Position numbers and translations under genes: made by a program. Below, in pieces: positions 1 to 7,071 of a stretch of DNA of 13,715 bases. Origin of the DNA: Acanthamoeba lenticulata (Eukaryota; Discosea; Longamoebia; Acanthamoebidae); assembly GCA_002179805.1 (NCBI GenBank), contig NAVB01001004.1, forward strand, positions 1 to 13,715. Reading direction: 5' to 3'. How positions within the stretch are numbered: the first letter of the stretch is position 1; each line of letters opens with the position of its first letter. The notes beneath the pieces were generated by a model, which saw nothing but the letters and a program-made list of their open reading frames with translations, was not told where the DNA came from and made no database searches.

Positions 1-604
1 CACCGACTGCCCGGCCCTCCTCGGCGAGACCTACTTCCCGCTCTGGGGCAAGCTCCTCGCCGCCCTCCTCGCCGTCCTCGAGCTCCCCCAGGACGAGTCC
101 GGTACGCCTTTACGTCGTTTACTTTTACTTTCTACTTTTTATTGTAATTATAATTATTATTTATTCATAAGTAATACTTTTTCTTATTTGATCGTGTGTT
201 GTCGTGATGCAGGCCCGGCGGACGCGTCGGACGAGGAGGTGGCGGTGGACATTGCGCAGGCGTCGCACGCGTCGTTTGAGACGCTGAGCCACGCGCGCAA
301 GAAGGACGTGGACCCGTTCAAGGACGTCGACCCCAAGAAGCTCCTCGCCTTCTCCCTTCAGCGCCTCTCGCAGGCTCACCCCGGCAAGGTCCGCCCTCTC
401 TCTTCTCCCCCCCCCCCCAATTCGCTCTGGAGAGAGCAGGAAAGAAGGGCTCACACGGGCGCTTCATTGGGGGATCTTTGTGGTCGTGTTGTGGTGTTGC
501 AACAGTTTGGCGCGCTCGTGCAGCAGAGCCTGTCGCCCGAGGCCCTGGCCGCCCTCCAGACCTACTTTGTCGCCGCGGGCCTCAACCAGCCCTACCTGGC
601 CTAG
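1..604 (+). CDS. CSE1: Exportin-2 / CSE1 (importin-alpha re-exporter), C-terminal part, 5' truncated by window
   Basis: This is the 3' end of an importin-beta family export receptor that returns importin-alpha to the cytoplasm with RanGTP. Visible exons are <1-101, 213-388 and 506-604, stop TAG 602-604; the codon frame starts at base 2. Introns are 102-212 (GT..AG, phase 1) and 389-505 (GT..AG, phase 0). The translated end aligns in order with the end of human CSE1L as I recall it: a TDCP segment, an LW..LL amphipathic helix ending in ELP.D, then LLAFSLQRLSQAHPGK, the segment after intron 2 (LVQQSLSPEALAALQTY), and a short tail. The N-terminal and central HEAT repeats lie outside the window. 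The second intron is a multiple of three without stops, so the reading frame stays open if it is retained; family alignment favours splicing. The next gene is convergent. The family call is secure; only the C-terminal fraction is seen. Confidence 0.93.
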   Translation, partial: TDCPALLGETYFPLWGKLLAALLAVLELPQDESGTPLRRLLLLSTFYCNYNYYLFISNTFSYLIVCCRDAGPADASDEEVAVDIAQASHASFETLSHARKKDVDPFKDVDPKKLLAFSLQRLSQAHPGKVRPLSSPPPPNSLWREQERRAHTGASLGDLCGRVVVLQQFGALVQQSLSPEALAALQTYFVAAGLNQPYLA

Positions 605-625
605 ATGGATGGATGGATGGATCGA
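604..625. repeat. GGAT tetranucleotide microsatellite
   Basis: About four tandem GGAT units followed by GATC-like units begin directly after the CSE1 stop, in the 3' UTR. It is a simple repeat with no other visible role. Confidence 0.7.
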
Positions 626-761
626 TCAATCTGTCAGTTATGATGGGTGAATGAGCGTCCTCATCCTCGTCCTCCTCCTCCCCCCTTCCCACCACGTTCT
701 GGCTCCGCGCTCCACCTAAGCGTGATGTGCGCCGCTGAACGAACTCCCCCACAAGAAGTAG

Positions 762-767
762 AATAAA
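762..767 (+). promoter_or_regulatory. Probable polyadenylation signal of the CSE1 gene
   Basis: A canonical AATAAA followed by an A run lies about 158 nt after the CSE1 stop codon, in the 226-nt gap between two convergent genes. Position and sequence fit a cleavage signal; no transcript data support it. Confidence 0.5.
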
Positions 768-830
768 AAAAAGAACGTAAAGTTTACATCAACAACAAAG
801 TCGGTGCATGCTGTTCTCCTCTTCAACGAC

Positions 831-1648
831 CTACGCCAAGAAGAGGCGCATGAGGATGCCGTCCAGGTAGAGGTCGTCGCGGACTTTGGTGTCGCGCGCC
901 AGGACCGCCACGCGCTCGAAGCCCAGCTTGTGGTACAGGCCCAGCGCGGCCCGGTTGTCCTCGCGCACCATCAGGTACATGATCTCGATGCCCTGGCCCC
1001 GCTCAGCGTCGCGCAGGGCCCGGTTCTCGCGCCGCACGCGCTCGAGCGCGAGCTCCAGCAGCCGCGTGCCCAGACCGCGGCCCCGCGCGGCGGGCGAGAG
1101 GCCCATCGTGAGGTCTAGTAGTGAGGACGAGGGTGGTGATCGATCAGAGAGACTTGCCCATGATGGTCCTCGCGCTCAAAAAGCAGGAACGTACCAGCGG
1201 TGTGGCCCTGACGAGGCACTTTGGAGGGAGACACGCGCACGAACCCGACCAAGCAGGGCGCGCCGTCCTCACCTTCTACGGCAGCCACCAGGTACAGGGG
1301 TGCCGCGCAGCGGGCGGCAAGCGCAGGAGGAGCGCCATCGGCCGATTGAGCGGAGCAACGGGCCGTCTCTACTTGCCGCCGCCAGGCCTTGTAGGAGGCG
1401 ACCTCTTCGGCCAAGGCTGCGGAGTCTGGGTATCGCTCTTCGAACGTCTGGCAGAAGTAGTCGCACCCGCGGTACACAGCTCCCATGAGCTCGTACACAT
1501 CGTGAAGGCTCACCGTCATCTTCACTTCTGTTGTGTCTTCATTCAGATTTTCTGTCGCATCAGCCACCGCTGCGCAAGCCGAAGATTCGCCTGCAGTGGC
1601 GCTGAGGTCTACAAGGCGAAGTGTGGGTGGTGTGGTCGTCTTCTCCAT
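831..1648 (-). CDS. GNAT-family N-acetyltransferase, two exons, about 245 aa
   Basis: Predicted acetyl-CoA-dependent N-acetyltransferase. Exon 1 is 1648-1195, exon 2 is 1114-831 (stop TAG). The 80-nt intron 1194-1115 is GT..AG in phase 1 and joins a strand ending GHTA to DLTMGLSPAARGRGLG. The acetyl-CoA P-loop motif RxxGxG is R162-G-R-G-L-G167, followed by a long helix (TRLLELALERV), a strand with YLMV, the N..A..LY.K.GF motif and a C-terminal strand. This order matches Naa50/Naa60-like acetyltransferases, but the substrate cannot be told from sequence. The first 43 residues are low-complexity and acidic; Met44 (before TVSLHDVYEL) is a possible alternative start. Part of the gene is duplicated as a degenerate copy about 2.9 kb away (4018-4350). 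It lies 227 bp downstream of the E2 gene on the same strand. Confidence 0.85.
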
Positions 1649-1875
1649 GGAGGGCGTGGGGTAAACAGGCGAGCGGCGAGCATGTCTACGCTGTTTGCGA
1701 AGCTTCGCACGGCTTCTTTAACCTTCGCAACCTCAAACCGGGCATTATCCGGCCGCCAGCCCAAGCAAGAACGAAGAAGAACGAAACACTTTGTTCTTTG
1801 TACAGATAGACATCAAGAGGCTAAGGGAGGCGGGAAAAGCAGTGCAGAGAGTGGAGCTTAGCGAAAGAAAGTGGA

Positions 1876-2899
1876 TCAGTTGGTGGCCGCTTGGTTTCTT
1901 CGCCTCTGGGCCAGCTTGGCGGCCGAGTTACCGCGCCGACCACCGCGGTGCTTCTTTGCCCGCCTCAGACCGATCTGCGAGCCGGATGGGCCAGTGGTCC
2001 AGGCCAGGCTCTCGGTCGAACGCCGCAGCACACGAGCCGGAGGCACAGGCAAGTCCATTTGGGGTTGCCTGGTCTCTGTCTGGACCTCTTCCTCCTCCTC
2101 CTCACCGGCGATCGTGGTGGGCTGCACTCTCCGGGCAGTGGCCAGAGGAGGCGGAGGGGGAGCGGCCACGGGCGCGGTGAACGTAGGAGGAACGACCGGG
2201 GCGGTGTCGACCACGACCGCTTGAGGGGCAGCTTGCGTCGTGGCTGTCGGGATGCGCATGCGGAAGTTGAGAGGGGGAGGCGGAGGAGGCCGAGGAGCGT
2301 TGAACATGGCAATGCGCTGAGCGACGTCGATGGGCGCGTCGTCGACGTTGGCCTCGAAGGGTGGCTCAATGAACCGAGGGAAGCTTTGCCCAGCCACGCT
2401 CTTGCCCTGAAGCGACTGCAGCACCAGCTTCTCATACTCCCTTTGATCGTTGGGCACCGAGCCGTTGAGGCGAGAGCTCAGGTTGGGTTGGTAGAGGAGC
2501 CACAAAAGCCCATGGGCGTAGTCCACGAGCCTCACCTGTGGGTTCCATTCATCTGCAGAAGAAGGTAGCCAGAGTCAGTTTATGAACCTGCGATGTGGGC
2601 GGGAAGTATGTACCGTTGAGCAAGTTGAAGCAAATGTGGCCTGTGAAGTCGATGTTGGGGTGGAAAATTTTAGTAGTACAGTTGATGCTGGCCACGGACT
2701 CGGGGTAGTTGGAGGGCAGGTTCACCCTGAAGGTGAATGTGCCTCCGGCGTAGGGGCTGCCCTTGGGCGTGAGCACGATGTCGACCCTCGTCAAGTCGTT
2801 CTCGTCTGGGAAGTTGATGGTGATCTGTCCATCAGAGAAGGACTGAAAGTTGGTCTCTTGAAACTCCTTCAGAATGACCTTGCTCAGCGTTGTCGTCAT
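1876..2899 (-). CDS. UBC-fold E2 conjugating enzyme (UBC12-like) with long Pro-rich/acidic/basic tail, about 320 aa
   Basis: Two exons, 2899-2614 and 2552-1876, joined by a 61-nt GT..AG intron (2613-2553, phase 1). The splice restores the E2 signature: HPN at residues 80-82, candidate active-site Cys90 (GHICFNLLN) and the following E-W98-NP. Segments YAHGLLWLLYQPN and LSSRLN parallel the UBE2M/UBC12 sequence LFLEPNPEDPLN, so a NEDD8- or ubiquitin-conjugating role is likely; the modifier is not certain. The UBC fold ends near residue 145. The rest of the protein is a predicted disordered tail with a run of prolines (APRPPPPPPLNF), a stretch of six Glu, and a Lys/Arg-rich end (RRAKKHRGGRRGN) that could act as a nuclear signal. 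I chose ATG 2897-2899 (MTTTLSKV); an in-frame ATG ending at 2959 would add 20 residues of non-family sequence. Confidence 0.85.
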
Positions 2900-2959
2900 C
2901 TTTTCTCCGGTGAGTTGCTGCTGTGTGCCTCCTTCGCGTCTTATGAAGAACCTCACCAC

Positions 2960-3686
2960 AAAGACCCTCCCTATAAAAGAGGGTCACCACCACTTGGTTT
3001 CTCTCGAGCGCTCACAGCACCGATTTCACGACGCTACTCTGCACCGAATCGGCCAGCCAGCGCTCTTCCGCGAATCGTTTCCGCCATGCCCGGAAAAATA
3101 CCGGTATTGACTTTCCATACCGCGAGACTCGCCCCGCAGTAGAGGAAGGGCTACACGGAAGGTGCACGCGGGTTGGACCACTCTTTAGTTATCCCTGTTC
3201 TTATCCCTTCCTGCAGGAGCGCGCTGTTAATTGGCCTGAGCCAGGAATTAGTATGGCAGCTGTGGCTGGTCCTTGCAAACGAGGTGTGTTGTGCAAGGGA
3301 TCATGGACCGGGCCACATTACATAGTCGGTCACGCATGACAGCGGTCGCCACATTGTTCCTCTCCCTGGCTTGTGACCAGGCCGTCATGTTGTGCAATTC
3401 ACCCCGTCAAAAGCGTAACCAGCGCCATCATCAAAGCCTTATTCTCGTCCCCATCCTTTGAGATGTAATGCACCGCCCACCTCACGCCCGAGGAGCACGC
3501 CTCCACGCTTTGATCCCGGCGCAGCCGGAGTGTGCCCACTTAAGCATCAAGCCGCCATACGAAGTGGGAAGAACCCGAATATGCAAACAAAAAAGAAGAA
3601 GGAGAAGAAGAAGGAGAAGATGATACGACACTGGCGGCACATCACCAGTGGTAAGCATGAAGAAGGCGCGTGAAGAAACCAAAAAG
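2960..3686. other. Gene-poor intergenic stretch upstream of the E2 gene
   Basis: About 730 nt with no reading frame that resembles a gene. It begins with the presumed promoter of the minus-strand E2 gene. A plus-strand TATAAAA at 2972-2978 has no convincing gene downstream. A GAAG/AAG-rich purine tract lies at about 3590-3620. A 10-nt GATACGACAC at 3622-3631 repeats the 3'-end sequence of the 5S gene. No tRNA arm sequences were found. Confidence 0.5.
3679..3686 (-). terminator. Pol III T-run terminator of the 5S gene
   Basis: Read on the minus strand, CTTTTTGG directly follows the 5S 3' end. A run of at least four T is the standard RNA polymerase III stop. Confidence 0.85.
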
Positions 3687-3805
3687 AGGATACGACACGG
3701 TGGATTCCCGGGTGGTCGCCCACCCCAGTACTAACACCGCCTGGCGCAGCTTAACTTCGCTGTTCGGATGGGAAGCGGTGCTTTCTGCGCAGTATGGCCG
3801 TATCC
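3687..3805 (-). rRNA. 5S rRNA: 5S ribosomal RNA
   Basis: The minus strand gives a 119-nt RNA beginning GGATACGGCCATAC and ending GTGTCGTATCCT, the length of eukaryotic 5S. Its ends pair as helix I: GGATACGGC with the complementary 3' end, with one G-U pair. The conserved loop sequences CCCATCCGAACA and GAAGTTAAGC are present, as are GGGTGGGCGACCACCCGGGAA and the rest of the internal control region. A T5 run follows at once (3685-3681), the normal RNA polymerase III terminator. The sequence agrees with the A. castellanii 5S RNA as I remember it, which is the best clue to the organism. It stands alone, with no other rRNA in the window. Confidence 0.97.
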
Positions 3806-4017
3806 GACAACCCAAGTACGCCCGCGCCTTGTTGTTGCTTTCTTCTCGTGACAAGAAGATATGACCACCAACTCTGTCATTGGTCCTTTTCGAAACTTGA
3901 TCTGATTTTGTTATCCGTCAGCTAGGGGGTATCAGCAGATAGCACGCTATCTACTATGTGGTTCTGCTAGGATCTCTGCAACCAGCCCGTGCCCGCGTCG
4001 CCCGACCTCTCCGTCAG

Positions 4018-4350
4018 CGGCCCCGCGCGGCGGGCGAGAGGCCCATCGTGAGGTCTAGTAGTGAGGACGAGGGTGGTGATCGATCAGAGAGACTCGCCCA
4101 TGATGGTCCTCGCGCTCAAAAAGCATGTGAACATACCGGCGATGTGCCTTGACGCCCTGCTTGGTCGGGTTCGTGGGCGTGTCTGGAGTCAAGTGCTGTA
4201 AACGCAGGAGGAGCGCCATCGGCCAATTGAGAGGAGCACAGGGCCATTTCTACTTGCCGCCAGGCCTTGTGGGAGGCGACCCTTCTTCTGGCTCGGGGTC
4301 TGGTGGTACACAGTGAGCTCGCTCATGGGCTTCTTTGACCTTCGCTCACC
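4018..4350 (-). pseudogene. Degenerate, rearranged partial duplicate of the GNAT acetyltransferase gene
   Basis: Bases 4018-4125 match 1078-1185 with a single mismatch (4095 versus 1155). This block covers 37 nt of exon 2, most of the intron and nothing of the gene's 3' part. Beyond it the copy diverges, yet keeps recognisable pieces of exon 1: the block starting at AACGCAGGAGGAGCGCCATC (4200) matches about 1319-1343, TACTTGCCGC and CAGGCCTTGT follow, GGTACACAG matches about 1471, and CTTCTTTGACCTTCGC matches about 1710-1725, upstream of the parent start codon. Large parts of exon 1 are deleted, and 4153-4184 is inverted relative to the parent. Because intron sequence is kept, the copy arose at DNA level rather than through mRNA. 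No open frame for an acetyltransferase survives, and the catalytic half is absent. Confidence 0.85.
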
Positions 4351-4514
4351 CCAATCAACAGTTCACGGCAAGCACTTGCTTTGTGGTGAAGTCGTCTCAA
4401 CACCGCGGTGTTGCTGTTGCGCCAGACAGCGCACGGGAATGACGGCGGACCAAGGGGTACGTAGCCATGACTTGCCACGATACAGACAGCCGCATGACCG
4501 TTGTAAGAACAAGC

Positions 4515-4563
4515 CAAAAGAGGTGAAAGCCTGTGTGGTCGCTGGAGCGTTTCACCTCTTTTG
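4515..4563. repeat. Perfect 14-bp inverted repeat with 21-nt loop
   Basis: CAAAAGAGGTGAAA at 4515-4528 is the exact reverse complement of TTTCACCTCTTTTG at 4550-4563. Flanking bases extend the pairing imperfectly (AAGC outside, GC inside). It sits between the GNAT pseudogene and the APC15 candidate, outside any gene model. It could be a transcript hairpin or the remnant of a small foldback element; no target-site duplication was recognised. Confidence 0.8.
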
Positions 4564-4662
4564 CTTGAACTAACAGGGGCAGTGAAAGATTGGGTATGAA
4601 GGTTAGGAGGGCAGCGGTACGACTCTGCCTGTATCAACTGCGCAAGCCGTAGGAAAAAAAAT

Positions 4663-4705
4663 GGCGGGAAGCGGCAGCACCACGCATGAACTCTGTTTCC
4701 CGCGC
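4663..4705. promoter_or_regulatory. Pair of E2F-like sites before the APC15 candidate
   Basis: GGCGGGAA (4663-4670) and TTTCCCGCGC (4696-4705) resemble the E2F/DP consensus TTTSSCGC in opposite orientations; the second is an exact match, and the bases after it (GCGCAAA) form a further overlapping half-site. They lie 28-70 nt before the chosen ATG (4734), a plausible core-promoter position. The functional role is inferred. Confidence 0.45.
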
Positions 4706-4733
4706 AAATTTTGACAAAGCTGCAACTTGTGTG

Positions 4734-5265
4734 ATGAATCTGGCCCTCTTTCCTGTGGGATGGCCTCTTCCGCCTACGCGGAATCAGCTCTGGTTGGCTG
4801 TTCCACCTGCCGCGTATGGTTCAGCTTCATCAGTGGATCATCTTCTGGCTTTCGAAGAATCACGGCATAGAAACAAGGTAGGGATCAATGCCCTTTCGCC
4901 TCACGTCAAGTTTCACTCACGTTCGTAATTCGCCCATTAGCTGGCTGAGGTCGCCAATGCGCCTGCCCCATCACCGATCGGTGCCATGGGACAGGTGGGA
5001 GGCCGGGGCGGGGGCGGTCCTGGTGTGGGCAATGCGTCTCTCGAAGAAGGCGAGGAAATCTTGGAAGATGAGGAGGAGCAGGACGAGGGAGAAGAGGGTG
5101 TTGAGGAAGGGCTCCTCGATGACCAGATCAGCGAAACCGAATCCATGTTCGAGGTAGAGATTCCTCCTTTCCTTTTTTTTGCTACTGATTTACTCACATC
5201 TTCACAATTAGGAGGAAGTGGGCAGTCTCGACCTCACAGGCGACGACCTGATGGATCTTCCATGA
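4734..5265 (+). CDS. Candidate anaphase-promoting complex subunit 15 (APC15/Mnd2-like), three exons, about 136 aa
   Basis: Proposed exons are 4734-4877, 4941-5153 and 5212-5265 (stop TGA 5263-5265), with introns 4878-4940 and 5154-5211, both GT..AG and phase 0; the second has a good CTGAT branch sequence. The product starts MNLALFPVGWPLPPTRNQLW, has a mid segment HRNKLAEVANAPAPSPIG, and then a strongly acidic region (LEEGEEILEDEEEQDEG) up to an acidic C-terminus. Human APC15 (121 aa) has the same plan from memory: LFP...LW near the start, a [20 protein letters not shown]-like segment, then an acidic tail. APC15 helps APC/C turn over its checkpoint complex. An in-frame ATG at 4686 would add 16 residues, but it lies before the E2F-like sites. 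Similarity is weak and low-complexity, so the name is tentative; the exon 2-3 model is firmer than exon 1. It converges on the next gene, with 55 nt between stops. Confidence 0.55.
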
Positions 5266-5320
5266 CCGTCACAACTGCATTCGGCTGTTGTTGAAGTCTT
5301 GTTCGATTAAAAGCTGCTAC

Positions 5321-7071
5321 TCAGCAGAAGTGGACGCCGTCGCCCCGGCCATGCGCCAGCAAGAGAGACGACAAGAACGACGCCTGCACGGGTGGAGAAA
5401 AGGCTCATAAGAGGAAGACAAGCCACACGATGAGGGACCTCTTGGGACGGGATGAAAAACGTACATAAGTAGCGTTGCCGGTGACCGCCCCAGCGGCGGC
5501 TGGGTTGAAACGGACTGTCGAAACCTTGAAGGCCTGGCCGTCCGATCCGGCGGGCGAGGTGACGTCGATGGTGATGATGTGGGCCTGAATCCGCGGGTCG
5601 GCCACCAGCCGGCCGCGCACGCGATCGAATCCCAGCGTGTGCGCTTTGTAGAGGAGAAAAAAAAAGCAAAGCCCAAGTGAGAGACTAGAAGAGGGCAATG
5701 GACTGCGGTGGCGATGAGGGAGACAACGAGGACGAGGGCAGTACCAGCCATCGCAGCGCAGGCCATGGTGTTGACGTTGTTGGGGGCCAGCGGGCACAGT
5801 TCGCGCACGCTGCCGTCAAAGATGACCGTCTCTTCGTCGCTGTCGGGCGGGATCTGCGCCAGGCGCTCCTGCAGGTGGCCCTCGACCTGTTGGTATTGAT
5901 GTTGATGTTGATGTTCGCATGTGAGACACCCGCATGGCAAGGCCGACGGTCGCCCGAGGCTCCATTGGCAATGCGTGCCTTGAGGGAGGACGGGTGCTTG
6001 GCCATGGTGATGGTCAGCTCGGCGATGGAGCCTCGCTGGGCCATCTTCTGGATGTCCTGCGCGCCCCACAGCGCCCCTGCCGGCACGTAGACTCTGTCCC
6101 TCGCCCACAACATACACGCAAAAAAAAAAAAAAAAACACAAGGAACAGGTCACGTCAGGCGCCGTAACAGAGGCCGGTCGAGTTGAGCTCGAACCCGAAG
6201 CCGTTGGGCTCATCAGCGGCTCGCCTCATCTCCCTGCACGCGCATGACAGTGATGGCGGTGAACAGAGAGCACAAGAAGGGCAGAGGACGAGCCAATGAA
6301 ACGCACGTCTCGTAGTCGACGTCGGCAAAGGCCGTCGGAGATCCCACGAAAAAGTTGGCGGCGCGGACGAAGCGCGGGCCGTACGTGACGCTGATCGACG
6401 GGTGGCTCACCTCGGCGATGATGTCGGCCCCGAACCGCTCGAAGTCGTCTGTCCGCCGACCGTGTCAGGCCAGTGTGCATCCACGCAGCTCGCTCATGTC
6501 ATCATCTTCTTCCTCCTCCTTCTTCGCGGGATGTACATACTGAGGTCGTGGCAGATGAGCTCCGGAGGGACGAGGCCGTCGTCAACGATTCGCGAGGTGG
6601 TGCGGTTCCAGACGAACGCGAGCTCGAGCTTCTCCTTCACCGAGTCGTCTAGACGGTCCAACCGGCACGCGCATATCAGACGCACATCATCAAGCACGGT
6701 CGAGCGAGAGGGCAAGCCAAACCTTGGAGGATGTGCTCCACGAGGTACTTGCCCAGGTGGCCATAGCCCACAATGCCCACGCGCTGTTGTGGAGGCCTGA
6801 GTGAGTGAACACGTCGGTCAAAAGAGCACACATACGGTGGTGGACACGCACCTTACGAGTGGAGAGCTGCGGTGTTGTGGTGACCCCAGCAGCTGCGGGA
6901 GCAATCAGATTATTATTACACAAGTGAGCTTAAATCAAACTGGTGGTTGCCCAAAAAGTAGGTACCATTCCGTGTGTGATAAAGAAAGGCAATACCGCCT
7001 CCAAGAGCGACACCGACCGTGGCGGCAAGCAAAAGAGGCCACCGTGTGGACGAAGAAGAGGTCAGGTCCAT
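5321..7071 (-). CDS. ASPDH: Aspartate dehydrogenase domain-containing protein (ASPDH-like) with N-terminal membrane anchor, ten exons, about 331 aa
   Basis: Exons on the minus strand: 7071-6966, 6892-6852, 6783-6723, 6648-6541, 6448-6307, 6233-6195, 6093-5979, 5886-5745, 5643-5465, 5383-5321. All phases agree. The product parallels human ASPDH along its length: VGIVGYGHLG (NAD-binding GxGxxG at 55-60), LAFVWNR, ADIIAEVSHP, FFVGSPTAFAD, VYVPAGALWGAQDI, TMAKHP (His199), the NxNTMA motif near 243-246, LGFDRVRGRLVAD, GAVTGNAT and a C-terminal GVHFC. Such enzymes are NAD(P)-dependent L-aspartate dehydrogenases; the animal activity is only putative. Exons 1-2 add about 49 residues absent from the soluble human protein, including a hydrophobic segment WPLLLAATVGVALGGGIAFL, predicting membrane anchoring. 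The exon 7-8 intron appears to be GC..AG. The acceptor of exon 7 could instead lie 6 nt upstream (6099), and the exon 6 donor is weak. Confidence 0.92.
5887..5978 (-). other. Probable GC-AG intron in the ASPDH-like gene
   Basis: Minus-strand exon 7 ends ...CTCAAG and the intron starts GCACGC, ending ACCAACAG before GTCGAGGGC. Splicing here joins HPSSLK to VEGHLQERL, which aligns without a gap to human HPDGFRLEGPL. The 92-nt stretch is not a multiple of three, so it must be removed. The only in-phase GT alternative leaves a 41-nt intron and inserts 17 residues. The intron also holds a short ATCAAC repeat. Confidence 0.7.

Noticed and set aside
1115..1194. C/D-box snoRNA in the conserved GNAT intron block
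   Set aside because: An ATGATGG-like C box and a CTGA exist on the plus strand, but they are poor matches, lie antisense to the gene, and the D box is lost in the copy; no terminal stem was seen.
886..1861. Plus-strand frames over the GNAT gene, including one shared with the duplicate at 3958-4152
   Set aside because: They are shadows of the minus-strand gene; the shared peptide only reflects the DNA duplication.
2972..2978. TATAAAA on the plus strand as a promoter for a new gene
   Set aside because: No credible plus-strand coding region follows; the first ATG downstream (3085) opens only about 18 codons, and the nearby gene is on the other strand.
3120..3680. tRNA or spliceosomal RNA genes in the gene-poor stretch
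   Set aside because: No T-arm GGTTCGANNCC-type sequence, acceptor pairing or U6-like sequence was found on either strand.
3482..3864. Small open frames across the 5S region on both strands
   Set aside because: They overlap the 5S rRNA gene and purine repeats and have no protein-like features.
4759..4868. Alternative frame ATGGCCTCTTCCGCC as the first exon of the acidic gene
   Set aside because: It meets a stop before the donor at 4878 and is out of phase with the acidic exon; the frame from 4734 is open and fits the family plan.
5405..5464. Unspliced C-terminus for the ASPDH-like protein (SSRPKRSLIVWLVFLL)
   Set aside because: A strong GTACGT donor at 5464 and CAG acceptor at 5384 give an end (SFLSSLLLAH..GVHFC) that aligns with the human C-terminus, so the unspliced tail is intron sequence.
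6118..6138. Poly-A run as a retrotransposed gene tail
   Set aside because: It is the T-rich tract of an intron on the coding strand, near the acceptor; no retrocopy is adjacent.
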